The translations under genes were made by a program, and so were the position numbers. This document shows, piece by piece, positions 17,186-24,722 of a stretch of 64,000 nt of DNA (positions are counted from its first letter, which is position 1; each line of letters opens with the position of its first letter). The notes under the pieces were generated by a model, which did no database searches, was not told the DNA's origin, and worked only from the letters and a program-made list of their open reading frames with translations. Origin of the DNA: Bog-756 sp963824645 (GTDB lineage Bacteria; Actinomycetota; Acidimicrobiia; Acidimicrobiales; RAAP-2); contig CAWGQC010000008.1 of NCBI GenBank assembly GCA_963824645.1, positions 1 to 64,000 on the forward strand, written 5' to 3'.

Positions 17186-18141
17186 TGGGTGAAGGCACTC
17201 ATCACCACAACAGCCTGAAGTGGTATCCCCGATCCTGGAGGGACCGCTACGGCGACGACTTGGCCATGTTTCTGCAGGATCGCTATGGGTCCGGTCCCAT
17301 CCCGCTGTCTGCCCGGGTCTCCATGGTGCGGTCCGGTGCCACCGAGCGGTTCCGAGCCGGGGGCATCTTCGGGACGTCAGCCGATGCGGACACCCGGATT
17401 AGAGGCGCCTCGCTGCTCGTATTGTACGCATGGGGCATCTTTGTCGTCGCCGGTGCCGCCTTCGCCAGTTACTCCCAGCATTGGCCGATCGCCGTGCCCC
17501 GAACCCGCCCTTGGGTGCCGGCAGCCGCCATCGGTGTTGCACAGGTCGCTGCCACCACCGGCGTCCTCATCCTGATGATCGCCGGCCTCCTCGTCCTTCC
17601 GGCGCTTTTCCGCCTCTTCGGGTCAGAGGGCTGGAGATCGATATGGACACTGGTGCGGGCCGCAGTGATCTCGGTGGCTGTGGCCGGTGCGGCCTCAGTC
17701 GTGATCATCGCTTGGAACCACCATCTCGGTCCGTCACCGACCGCAGCCACCCCGTCGGCGTTGGGGGCGGCAAGTGCCGTTGGCGGACTCCTGGTCGTAG
17801 GCGCGCTGGCCGTCTGTAGCGTGACAGCCGTCGCCATCGTGTATCGCCTTGCCCTTTCCCATCGGGTCACGAAGCTCCTGGGCGTGCTGGCTGTGGCCAT
17901 GGCCGGGGTACTCGTCGTGATCTTCGCCGGGGCTCTGACCTGGTGGATCACCACGACCATGCATGAGCCCTGGTTCTTCGGAAGTGTCGTTCCGAGGTAC
18001 CAGAGTTCGCCGGCACCGCTAGCTGCGATCCTGCTCGGCCTGATGATGCTGGTCGGTCTCGTGTTGGCTGGGATCGGTACCGCCCGCATAACGATGGTCA
18101 TGGGGCGCACTCGCACCCGTACGCCGACCCGGTACACCTGA
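17182..18141 (+). CDS. PadR-associated integral membrane protein
   Basis: 319 residues (or 318 from the second ATG). The cytosolic N-terminus carries the motif KWYPRSWRDRYGDDLAMFL. Membrane proteins encoded directly after short PadR genes often start with a similar WYPRxWRxRYG segment. Six or seven hydrophobic helices follow (LLVLYAWGIFVVAGAAFA, VLILMIAGLLVLPALF, AAVISVAVAGAASVVIIAW, GGLLVVGALAVCSVTAVAIV, LAVAMAGVLVVIFAGALTWW, AAILLGLMMLVGLVLAGIG). It is coupled to padR by overlapping start and stop. The function is unknown; a signalling or transport partner of the downstream ABC pair is plausible. Confidence 0.8.
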   Translation: MMGEGTHHHNSLKWYPRSWRDRYGDDLAMFLQDRYGSGPIPLSARVSMVRSGATERFRAGGIFGTSADADTRIRGASLLVLYAWGIFVVAGAAFASYSQHWPIAVPRTRPWVPAAAIGVAQVAATTGVLILMIAGLLVLPALFRLFGSEGWRSIWTLVRAAVISVAVAGAASVVIIAWNHHLGPSPTAATPSALGAASAVGGLLVVGALAVCSVTAVAIVYRLALSHRVTKLLGVLAVAMAGVLVVIFAGALTWWITTTMHEPWFFGSVVPRYQSSPAPLAAILLGLMMLVGLVLAGIGTARITMVMGRTRTRTPTRYT

Positions 18142-18216
18142 CTGCACCGGATCGAATCAGATGGCGCAGCTCTGCCTGTGTGCCACCAGTCAGACATTGA
18201 TTAGCGAGGAGAGTAC

Positions 18217-19194
18217 GTGAGCACGACGATGGTCGACGAGGTTGCCAGTAGCAGCGCTGCCGAGGGTCCGTGGGCTGTCGAAACCCACGGACTGACCAAG
18301 CGGTTCAAGGACAACGTGGCTGTAGACGGAGTCGAGCTCCTCGTTCCCCGCGGATGCGCCTTCGGTTACCTCGGACCCAACGGCGCCGGTAAGACGACGC
18401 TCATCCGGGTGCTACTCGGGTTGACTCACCCCGATGCCGGGTCAATGTCCCTCCTCGGCTATTCGGTCCCCCAGCATCGGGACCGGGCACTGGCGCGGAT
18501 CGGTGCCATTGTCGATGAGCCCCGGTTCCACGGACACCTCACCGGCCGCCAGAACCTTCAGATTCTGGCGGCCGCCCGTGAACCGGCGGCCAGGGGACGC
18601 ATCGATGCCTCACTCGACCGTGTAGGCATGACCCAGCGGTCCAATGACAAGGTGTCCAAATACTCGATGGGGATGCGCCAGCGCCTTGGCGTGGCTGCCT
18701 GCCTCCTGGGTGATCCCCAGATGCTGATCCTCGACGAGCCGATGAACGGGCTCGACCCCGGCGGCATGCTCGAGATGCGTGAAATGATCACCTCCCTCGT
18801 GGCCGAGGGCCGCACAGTGGTCCTCTCATCTCACCTTCTGGACGAGGTCGAGCGTACCTGTGACGCGGTGGCCATCGTCGACCGCGGCAAGGTCATTCGC
18901 CAAGGCCCGATCGCCGGGCTACTGGCCGACTCCGCCTTCGAGCTCCAGGTCGACTGTTCCACCCCTGACCGAGCCGGCACCCTCCTGGCGGCCACGCCCT
19001 GGGGGACAGGCGTGGAGATCGGCCCGGACGGGCTCCGGGTCGGCCTGGCCCCCGGTACCGATCGGGAAGTGGTGGCGGAGGTCAACCGATTGCTGGTCGA
19101 GGGCGGGGTATCCGTCTACCGCCTGCAGGAGGTGCACGCATCGCTCGAATCCTGGTTCCTCGAAGTGACCACCCGACTGGGGGAACAGCAATGA
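18217..19194 (+). CDS. ABC transporter ATP-binding protein (ABC-2 type)
   Basis: A 325-residue ATPase: Walker A GPNGAGKTTL, Q-loop IVDEPRFHGHLTGRQNL, signature YSMGMRQRLGVAAC, Walker B LILDEPMNGLDPGG and switch H in SSHLLDEVE. A regulatory C-terminal tail of about 100 residues follows. GTG 18217 has a GCGAGGAGAG ribosome binding site. The stop overlaps the permease start by four bases. It is close in type to the ATPase at 6532, both being BcrA/DrrA-like exporter ATPases. Confidence 0.92.
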   Translation: MSTTMVDEVASSSAAEGPWAVETHGLTKRFKDNVAVDGVELLVPRGCAFGYLGPNGAGKTTLIRVLLGLTHPDAGSMSLLGYSVPQHRDRALARIGAIVDEPRFHGHLTGRQNLQILAAAREPAARGRIDASLDRVGMTQRSNDKVSKYSMGMRQRLGVAACLLGDPQMLILDEPMNGLDPGGMLEMREMITSLVAEGRTVVLSSHLLDEVERTCDAVAIVDRGKVIRQGPIAGLLADSAFELQVDCSTPDRAGTLLAATPWGTGVEIGPDGLRVGLAPGTDREVVAEVNRLLVEGGVSVYRLQEVHASLESWFLEVTTRLGEQQ

Positions 19195-20360
19195 GCATCA
19201 CCACAGTCGCAGACGCCCCGATCCCTGAGCCGGAGGCTCCCATGGATGGCAGTCACGCCATCGATCACCGCGGGTCGTGGGTTCCGAACGGCGCCATGAT
19301 CGCCACCCGATTCATGGAGCTCCGTAGGCGTCGGGGTCTTATGATCGCCTTGGTCGCCGTCAACATCGGCATCCCGACGCTGTTCCTGGCCATTCGCCTC
19401 GTGGCCCACGCTGTTGCCCCCCATTCCTACGCTCCGGCGGGCGGTTACGACATCTTCACCACCATGGTTGCCGGAGTGATGTTTATCTTCGGTTTCATCG
19501 TGGCGGCCACGCTCGGGTGCACGGCCGGCTCGATCGACCTTACCGAAGGCATGTTCCGCCATCTCGTAGTGACCGGACGGTCGCGGCTCGCCCTCTACCT
19601 GGCCCGCATCCCTGCTGGACTGGCCATCATTGTGCCCCTGATCGCCATCGGCTTCACCATCGTCTGTGCCGTGTGCGCCTTTGCGGCGCCGGCTCAGCTC
19701 AGCTATCAGGGTGTGACTGTGCCGGCCGGCTTGTCGCACCGCGCATTCGAGACGTGGGCTGGTGACCATGCCGATGAGGTCATCTGCAACTTCAATTTCA
19801 ACGGCCAGATGGTCGCCAACGTCCCGTGCGGCAATGGTCCAGGAGGTCCGGGCGTCATCAAGGTCGGCCCCGGTGGAGGCTCCCAGCAGGAGACCTCTGC
19901 CTCCGTCAACCGGACCCAGGCCATTGCCATTGCCGACCAGGATTACCGGGACTACTCGGAGCACTTCCTCTCACCGTCGATTTCGTTGATGATCAGATCC
20001 GGACTGTGGATCGAATTGTACGCGGCCATCGGCTTCCTCGTTGGGTTGGGCCTGGCGTCCCTGATGGGCCAGCGTACGGTACCGGTGATCCTTCTGATTG
20101 TCCTCGAGGTGGTGCTGACGCCACTCCTATCGCAATCGCCCATTGCCCATCTGTTGAACCTGCAACGGGCTCTCCTAGGGCTTGCCGCCACTCATTTCGA
20201 GCCCGCCGGACTGCCGTCTGCCTTTGGTGGCGCGCACAATGGAGGTATTGCCGCGGTGTCGATTACCGAGTCCACGGCGGTTGCCATATGCGTGCTGGTT
20301 GGGTGGGTCGTGGTATGGACTGTGCTCGGAGCCTGGAGGATGGCGACTCGCGACGCGTGA
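19191..20360 (+). CDS. ABC-2 type transporter permease
   Basis: A 389-residue membrane protein. A 35-residue hydrophilic N-terminus leads to TRFMELRRRRGLMIALVAVNIGIPTLFLAIRL, then about six membrane segments in the ABC-2 order, with the EGMFRHLVVTGRSRLALYLARIPAG loop after helix 2. An unusual extracytoplasmic insertion of about 100 residues (residues 165-265) contains NFNFNGQMVANVPCGNGPGG and a Gly-rich stretch, possibly a substrate-contacting domain. It is coupled to the ATPase upstream. No terminator hairpin is obvious in the 400 bp downstream. Confidence 0.87.
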   Translation: MSITTVADAPIPEPEAPMDGSHAIDHRGSWVPNGAMIATRFMELRRRRGLMIALVAVNIGIPTLFLAIRLVAHAVAPHSYAPAGGYDIFTTMVAGVMFIFGFIVAATLGCTAGSIDLTEGMFRHLVVTGRSRLALYLARIPAGLAIIVPLIAIGFTIVCAVCAFAAPAQLSYQGVTVPAGLSHRAFETWAGDHADEVICNFNFNGQMVANVPCGNGPGGPGVIKVGPGGGSQQETSASVNRTQAIAIADQDYRDYSEHFLSPSISLMIRSGLWIELYAAIGFLVGLGLASLMGQRTVPVILLIVLEVVLTPLLSQSPIAHLLNLQRALLGLAATHFEPAGLPSAFGGAHNGGIAAVSITESTAVAICVLVGWVVVWTVLGAWRMATRDA

Positions 20361-20759
20361 TGCAACACTGGCTTCGAGTTGGTTGATCAACGTGCATCGA
20401 TCTGAGCCGCTTGCTGCGTGAGCAGGTGCCCAGGCGGACCAAATATCGATCTCCGAGCCGGCGTTAGGCGGCAGGGTCAGGAGTCATCTCGCTCGCGCAT
20501 CATGGGGTAGCCATCGGACGGCAGATCCGCTGGCAGGCGCATCCCAGAGACTGCTCGGGCGCACAGTCCGACGGAACCATTCCAACCGCGAGCGAGCAAA
20601 CAGTCGGCTGTGCGGGCTCTGAAATGTGCCCATAGGGACCGGATCTGGACACTTCGGGATCGTGGAGACATCCAGGACTGATCAACGGGGGCTGCCGCTC
20701 AGCTCGGTGCCAGAAGCAAAATCTGACGGCCCACTGGGGAAGGTCTATTGACTGCACGT
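20361..20759. other. Gene-less stretch upstream of third PadR operon
   Basis: About 400 bp with no supportable gene on either strand. It should hold the end of the previous operon and the promoter of the next one. The last bases merge into the palindrome at 20760-20774. No strong hairpin was found. Confidence 0.5.
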
Positions 20760-20774
20760 ATACTCTCAGAGTAT
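20760..20774. promoter_or_regulatory. Putative PadR operator 2
   Basis: The perfect palindrome ATACTCTCAGAGTAT lies 10 bp before the most likely padR start (ATG 20785). Binding here would block the ribosome binding and promoter region. The ATAC/GTAT outer half-site is shared with the palindrome at 12732-12744. Confidence 0.65.
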
Positions 20775-20784
20775 GCTCTCGGAT

Positions 20785-21309
20785 ATGAGTGTACCTATGG
20801 CCCTGCTCGGGCTCCTCGATCGCGAACCAAGCCACGGCTACGACTTAAAGCGCGACTACGACACCTACTTCGGGCGAGGGAGGCCGCTGCCGTTCGGCCA
20901 GGCGTACGCAACCCTCGCCCGTCTCACCAGGGACGGAAAAGCAATGGTGGGCGAAGCTGAGCCCGGCGCCGGTCCTGACCGCAAGCGCTACACGATTACC
21001 GAAACCGGAAAGAGCGAGGTCGAGTTATGGCTCGCCGAGCCGATCCCCGCCGAGCCGCACCTCCAGACGGACCTCTTCGTGAAGGTCGTGCTCTCCCTCA
21101 TGCTCGGTCGTCCCGCGGAGGAGTACCTCGACGTGCAACGCGCCACCCACCTGGCTCGGATGCGGGAGCTGACCGACCTCAAAGGAAGTGGCAGCGTCGT
21201 CGACGCCCTCCTGGCCGACCACGGGCTCTTCCACTTGGAAGCTGACTTGCGCTGGATCGAAGTCACCGTCGCGAGGCTCGCGATGCTGGCGGAAGAGGTG
21301 GCGGCATGA
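20785..21309 (+). CDS. PadR-family transcriptional regulator
   Basis: A 174-residue PadR protein with winged helix (MALLGLLDREPSHGYDLKRDYDTYF, AYATLARLTRDGKAMVGE, KRYTITETGKSEVELWL) and a C-terminal helical dimerisation domain (residues 90-170). An ATG at 20773 is in frame but lies inside the palindromic operator, so ATG 20785 (MSVPMALLG) is preferred. It is coupled to the downstream ATPase (GCATGA overlap). Typical behaviour is ligand-released repression of the adjacent exporter. Confidence 0.91.
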   Translation: MSVPMALLGLLDREPSHGYDLKRDYDTYFGRGRPLPFGQAYATLARLTRDGKAMVGEAEPGAGPDRKRYTITETGKSEVELWLAEPIPAEPHLQTDLFVKVVLSLMLGRPAEEYLDVQRATHLARMRELTDLKGSGSVVDALLADHGLFHLEADLRWIEVTVARLAMLAEEVAA

Positions 21310-22025
21310 ACACGGTAAACAGGGACTCCACGATCGTCGCCGAAGGCACAACCCTCCAGGCTCACGACCTCGTGCTCTCCTTCGGCGAAACCCCTGCCCT
21401 TCGTGGGGCGAGCCTCTCGGTGAACCGCGGTGAAATCGTTGCCGTTATGGGGCCGAGTGGATCAGGTAAGTCGACATTGCTCCATTGCCTGGCCGGGATC
21501 CTCGTTCCGGGCGCCGGTGAGGTCCATTTCAATGGCCAACGACTCGACACCATGCGCGATGCGGAACGATCGAGACTGCGGCGTGATCGCTTCGGTTTCG
21601 TATTCCAGTTCGGCCAGCTGGTGCCGGAGCTCACGGCCGAGGAGAACGTCGCGCTGCCGTTGCTGCTTGGTGGCATCCACCGTGAAGAGGCCCTTCGTGA
21701 AGCGCGCACCTGGTTCGAACGTCTCGACCTCGGGGGTTTAGAACGCCATCGCGCTGGCGAGATGTCCGGTGGCCAGTCCCAGCGCGTGGCTTTGGCACGT
21801 GGTCTCGTCGCCCATCCCGACGTGCTGTTCGCGGACGAACCGACTGGGTCACTCGACTCGCTGAGCGGCGAGCTGGTCATGGACCTGTTGACCCGTACGG
21901 CGCGTGAACAGGGTTCGACGGTGATCCTCGTTACCCACGAATCCCGTGTCGCCGCCTATGCCGACCGGGAGATCCTCGTGCGCGACGGACGAGTGGCCAC
22001 TTCCACTGCGGCAATGGCTCGATGA
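21306..22025 (+). CDS. ABC transporter ATP-binding protein (MacB/LolD type)
   Basis: A 239-residue ATPase: Walker A GPSGSGKSTLLH, Q-loop FVFQFGQLVPELTAEENVAL, signature MSGGQSQRVALARG (SGGQS, a usual variant), Walker B VLFADEPTGSLDS and H-loop VTHE. It overlaps padR upstream and the permease downstream by four bases each. It is paired with an FtsX-like permease, so it forms a MacB-type mechanotransmission exporter like that at 13349-16650. Confidence 0.92.
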   Translation: MNTVNRDSTIVAEGTTLQAHDLVLSFGETPALRGASLSVNRGEIVAVMGPSGSGKSTLLHCLAGILVPGAGEVHFNGQRLDTMRDAERSRLRRDRFGFVFQFGQLVPELTAEENVALPLLLGGIHREEALREARTWFERLDLGGLERHRAGEMSGGQSQRVALARGLVAHPDVLFADEPTGSLDSLSGELVMDLLTRTAREQGSTVILVTHESRVAAYADREILVRDGRVATSTAAMAR

Positions 22026-24259
22026 TTAGGCTCGGTCTACGCTTGGCGCTCGCCAGCGGACGTGAAGCCGCTTTTCGCGTCCTTGTCACGGCAGCTGCCG
22101 TTGCCCTGGGCGTTAGCCTGCTGCTGGCCTGCTTTGCTGGAGTGAACGGGCTTCACGCCCAGACCGATCGTGGTGCGTGGCTCGACAGCGCAGCGCAGGC
22201 ATCGGGATCAACCTCGACACCGAACCAGCTGTGGTGGGTGTCAGGCACCGATCAATTCGCCAGCCAGGAGATCGACCGGGTCGACCTTGCCGCCACCGGG
22301 CCGAACGCTCCAGTTCCGCCGGGGATTGCGCACCTTCCGGGGCCGGGTCAGTACTACGCCTCGCCCGCTCTTACGACGCTCATCCGGACCGAGCCGGCGA
22401 ATGAATTGCGTGACCGTTATCCTGCCCGACAGGTCGGGACTATCGGAGCCGCCGCACTGCCGTCCCCCAACTCGCTGATCGTCATCGTCGGCCACACGGC
22501 GCATCAGCTCTCGCAGATTCCCGGTGCGGTCGAAGTCGCAGGTATCCAACGGACGCCGGCCGACTGCTACGCCTGCCAGAACGTCACCGGGAGCGGACTC
22601 GTTCTTCAGTTCATTCTGGCCGCCGGGGCCGTTGCCCTCTTGCTGCCAGTACTGATCCTGATCGCCACGGCCAGCCGGCTGTCGGCCGCACGGCGGGAGG
22701 AGCGCTTTGCCGCCATGCGTCTGGTCGGCGCCACGCCACGTCAGATTTCTGTGGTCTCCGCCGTCGAGGCCGTGGTGGCGGCAGTGGCGGGCGTCGCCAT
22801 CGGCTTCGCCGTCTTCTTCGTCTTCCGCACGCTTCTTTACAGCGTGCCGTTCACCGGAGCCCCACTTGCTCGAGGCGACCTCTCGTTGCATTGGATCAAT
22901 GTCATCCTTGTAGTGATCGGCGTTCCGTTGGCCGCAGTCGTTTCGGCGCGTCTCGCACTTCGCCGGGTCCAGGGGTCGCCGCTCGGTGTGAACCGGCGAG
23001 CGTCATCGCACCCACCGAAGATCGTGCGGATCATCCCCCTGCTCGCCGGCATCGCCCTGCTCTCGTACTTCGACTCGGTTGGCAAACCGGGCGCCATCGG
23101 AGGCCAGCTTCTCGAGCTGCTGGTGGGCTTCGTGCTCCTCGTGGTGGGGTTGGTTCTCGCTGGGCCGTGGGTCACCACAGCCGGTTCCCGGCTCATGACG
23201 AAGCGGGCCACTCATCCCGCCACGCTCATCGCCGGCCGTCGACTCCTGGACAACCCCAAGGCGGCCTTCCGGTTCATCAGCGGACTCGTGATCGCCCTCT
23301 TCGTTGCCAGCGCGCTGATCGGGGCGCTCAGCTCCATCAATGCCGCCGCCGGCAGCCCCGGCGCCGGTGGCGAAGGGAACTCCACCCTCGCCGACCCGTT
23401 CTGCAGTTTCTCCACGACGAACTGCTCGGCGGCCGCCCAAGTGCCTTCCGTCGCGGCTCCTGCGGCAGCCGAACTTCGCACGACGCCCGGCGTGCGCGCC
23501 GTGACGGTAGTCCACCAGAGCCCCTTCCAAGCTGGTCTCGGGAGATCGTTCGGGTTCGTCTCGTGCTACCAGCTGGCGAGGACGCCCGCTATCGGGAAAT
23601 GCGCTCCGGGTGCGACGGTGGTGAGTGTCGGCTATTTCCTTTCCCATGTCCTTGGGCACAGCTCGCACGCGTCGACGACGGTCTGGCCCTCCGCCCATCT
23701 GTCGGTGACGAGAACAGCGGATCTTCCCGTTGATGCCATCGTCGTGGCCACGGACGGATCGTCGGGCTCGCTGGAGCGGGTACGGACCACCCTCGAACGG
23801 GATTTCCCTTTCCAGGGAGTCCCGGTGGCGGTCGATGCGCTTGATCCATCGACGGCACGACTCCTAGCAATGATTCAAGACATGACCGACGTGATCATCG
23901 TGGCCAGCCTCATCATTGCCGCCTGCAGTCTTGCCGTGAACATCGCTGCCGGGTTGGGCGAGCGCAAACGGCCATTCAGCCTGCTCAGGCTCACTGGCGT
24001 CCCCATCGGCGTCTTGCGCCGGATTGTCGCGCTTGAGAGTGCGCTGCCCCTTCTCATCGTGGCGGCCGTTTCGGTCGTGGTCGGCCTGCTGTCGGCGGCC
24101 CTCTACCTCCACTCCCAGGTGGGCATTGCCTTCAGAATCCCCGGAATTGGATACTGGGCAACCGTTCTCGGTGGACTCGGTGCGTCACTAGTGATCATCG
24201 CCTCTACGTTCCCGCTCCTTAGCCGGATGACGGGACCCGAGGTCGCCCGAAACGACTGA
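22022..24259 (+). CDS. FtsX-like ABC transporter permease
   Basis: A 745-residue permease. The first helix (VTAAAVALGVSLLLACFAGV) precedes an extracytoplasmic domain of about 160 residues with a CYAC pair near 180. Three helices follow, with the SAARREERFAAMRLVGATPRQI loop, then a central four-helix region (residues 340-460), a second extracytoplasmic domain with Cys pairs (residues 465-600), and three C-terminal helices with the matching RKRPFSLLRLTGVPIGVLRR loop. ATG 22022 overlaps the ATPase stop. It is the last gene of the third PadR operon. Substrate unknown. Confidence 0.89.
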   Translation: MIRLGLRLALASGREAAFRVLVTAAAVALGVSLLLACFAGVNGLHAQTDRGAWLDSAAQASGSTSTPNQLWWVSGTDQFASQEIDRVDLAATGPNAPVPPGIAHLPGPGQYYASPALTTLIRTEPANELRDRYPARQVGTIGAAALPSPNSLIVIVGHTAHQLSQIPGAVEVAGIQRTPADCYACQNVTGSGLVLQFILAAGAVALLLPVLILIATASRLSAARREERFAAMRLVGATPRQISVVSAVEAVVAAVAGVAIGFAVFFVFRTLLYSVPFTGAPLARGDLSLHWINVILVVIGVPLAAVVSARLALRRVQGSPLGVNRRASSHPPKIVRIIPLLAGIALLSYFDSVGKPGAIGGQLLELLVGFVLLVVGLVLAGPWVTTAGSRLMTKRATHPATLIAGRRLLDNPKAAFRFISGLVIALFVASALIGALSSINAAAGSPGAGGEGNSTLADPFCSFSTTNCSAAAQVPSVAAPAAAELRTTPGVRAVTVVHQSPFQAGLGRSFGFVSCYQLARTPAIGKCAPGATVVSVGYFLSHVLGHSSHASTTVWPSAHLSVTRTADLPVDAIVVATDGSSGSLERVRTTLERDFPFQGVPVAVDALDPSTARLLAMIQDMTDVIIVASLIIAACSLAVNIAAGLGERKRPFSLLRLTGVPIGVLRRIVALESALPLLIVAAVSVVVGLLSAALYLHSQVGIAFRIPGIGYWATVLGGLGASLVIIASTFPLLSRMTGPEVARND

Positions 24260-24603
24260 TCGCACGGCGCCGTCGCGGTGCCCAGAAAGGGCCGGGTCTG
24301 GGCCGACAAAAATACGCGATCACTGAGTCCGCCGGCTGAAGCATTCCCCAATTGCACCCGAGGGCTCGATACATCCGCCCTCCTGGGTGCGGAGCCCGCC
24401 CAACCCGGGGGCTGAAGGCGGGTTCGGCTGCCGCCGTGAGAACCTCCGTAAAAACCAAATGGCCGGAGACCCTAGAAACTGACGGAAAATGACGATCAAC
24501 AGCAGTCAAATGTGCACCGGCAATATCCCAGTTCACAGCACGAAAGTGACACCATAAGCGATCATTTGCATTTGACGGAGATAGAGCCGTGTAGGCCCAC
24601 TGA
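24260..24603. other. Gene-less, partly A/T-richer stretch before tRNA fragment
   Basis: No supportable gene on either strand. The segment 24440-24590 is visibly richer in A/T than the flanking genes (for example AAACTGACGGAAAATGACGA). It ends at a partial tRNA sequence, which suggests a former integration boundary. Confidence 0.45.
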
Positions 24604-24639
24604 TCAGAAGGTTGCAGGGTCGAATCCTGCCGAGGGTGC
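24604..24639 (+). tRNA. tRNA 3' fragment (possible integration scar)
   Basis: A T-arm is clear: GCAGG, GTCGAAT, CCTGC. Before it is a TCAGAAGGTT variable-loop segment and after it CGAGGGTGC, followed by a T5 run. The upstream sequence does not supply a matching anticodon stem, D-arm or 5' acceptor strand, so this is only the 3' third of a tRNA gene. Such fragments are left when an element integrates by a tyrosine recombinase into a tRNA gene. The isotype cannot be decided. It is not a functional tRNA as it stands. Confidence 0.5.
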
Positions 24640-24722
24640 TTTTTGGTGCGGTCGGCTCCATCGGCGTGCCGGTGGCGGACTGGTAACGTCCGATCCGCTT
24701 CGGACCTGCACAAGGGGAAAGC

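Noticed and set aside
12765..24259. Antibiotic biosynthetic gene cluster around the exporters
   Set aside because: No NRPS, PKS, terpene synthase, lanthionine synthetase or precursor peptide gene found in the window.
24604..24639. Intact tRNA gene
   Set aside because: Only variable loop, T-arm and 3' acceptor are visible. The upstream sequence cannot form the anticodon arm, D-arm or 5' acceptor.
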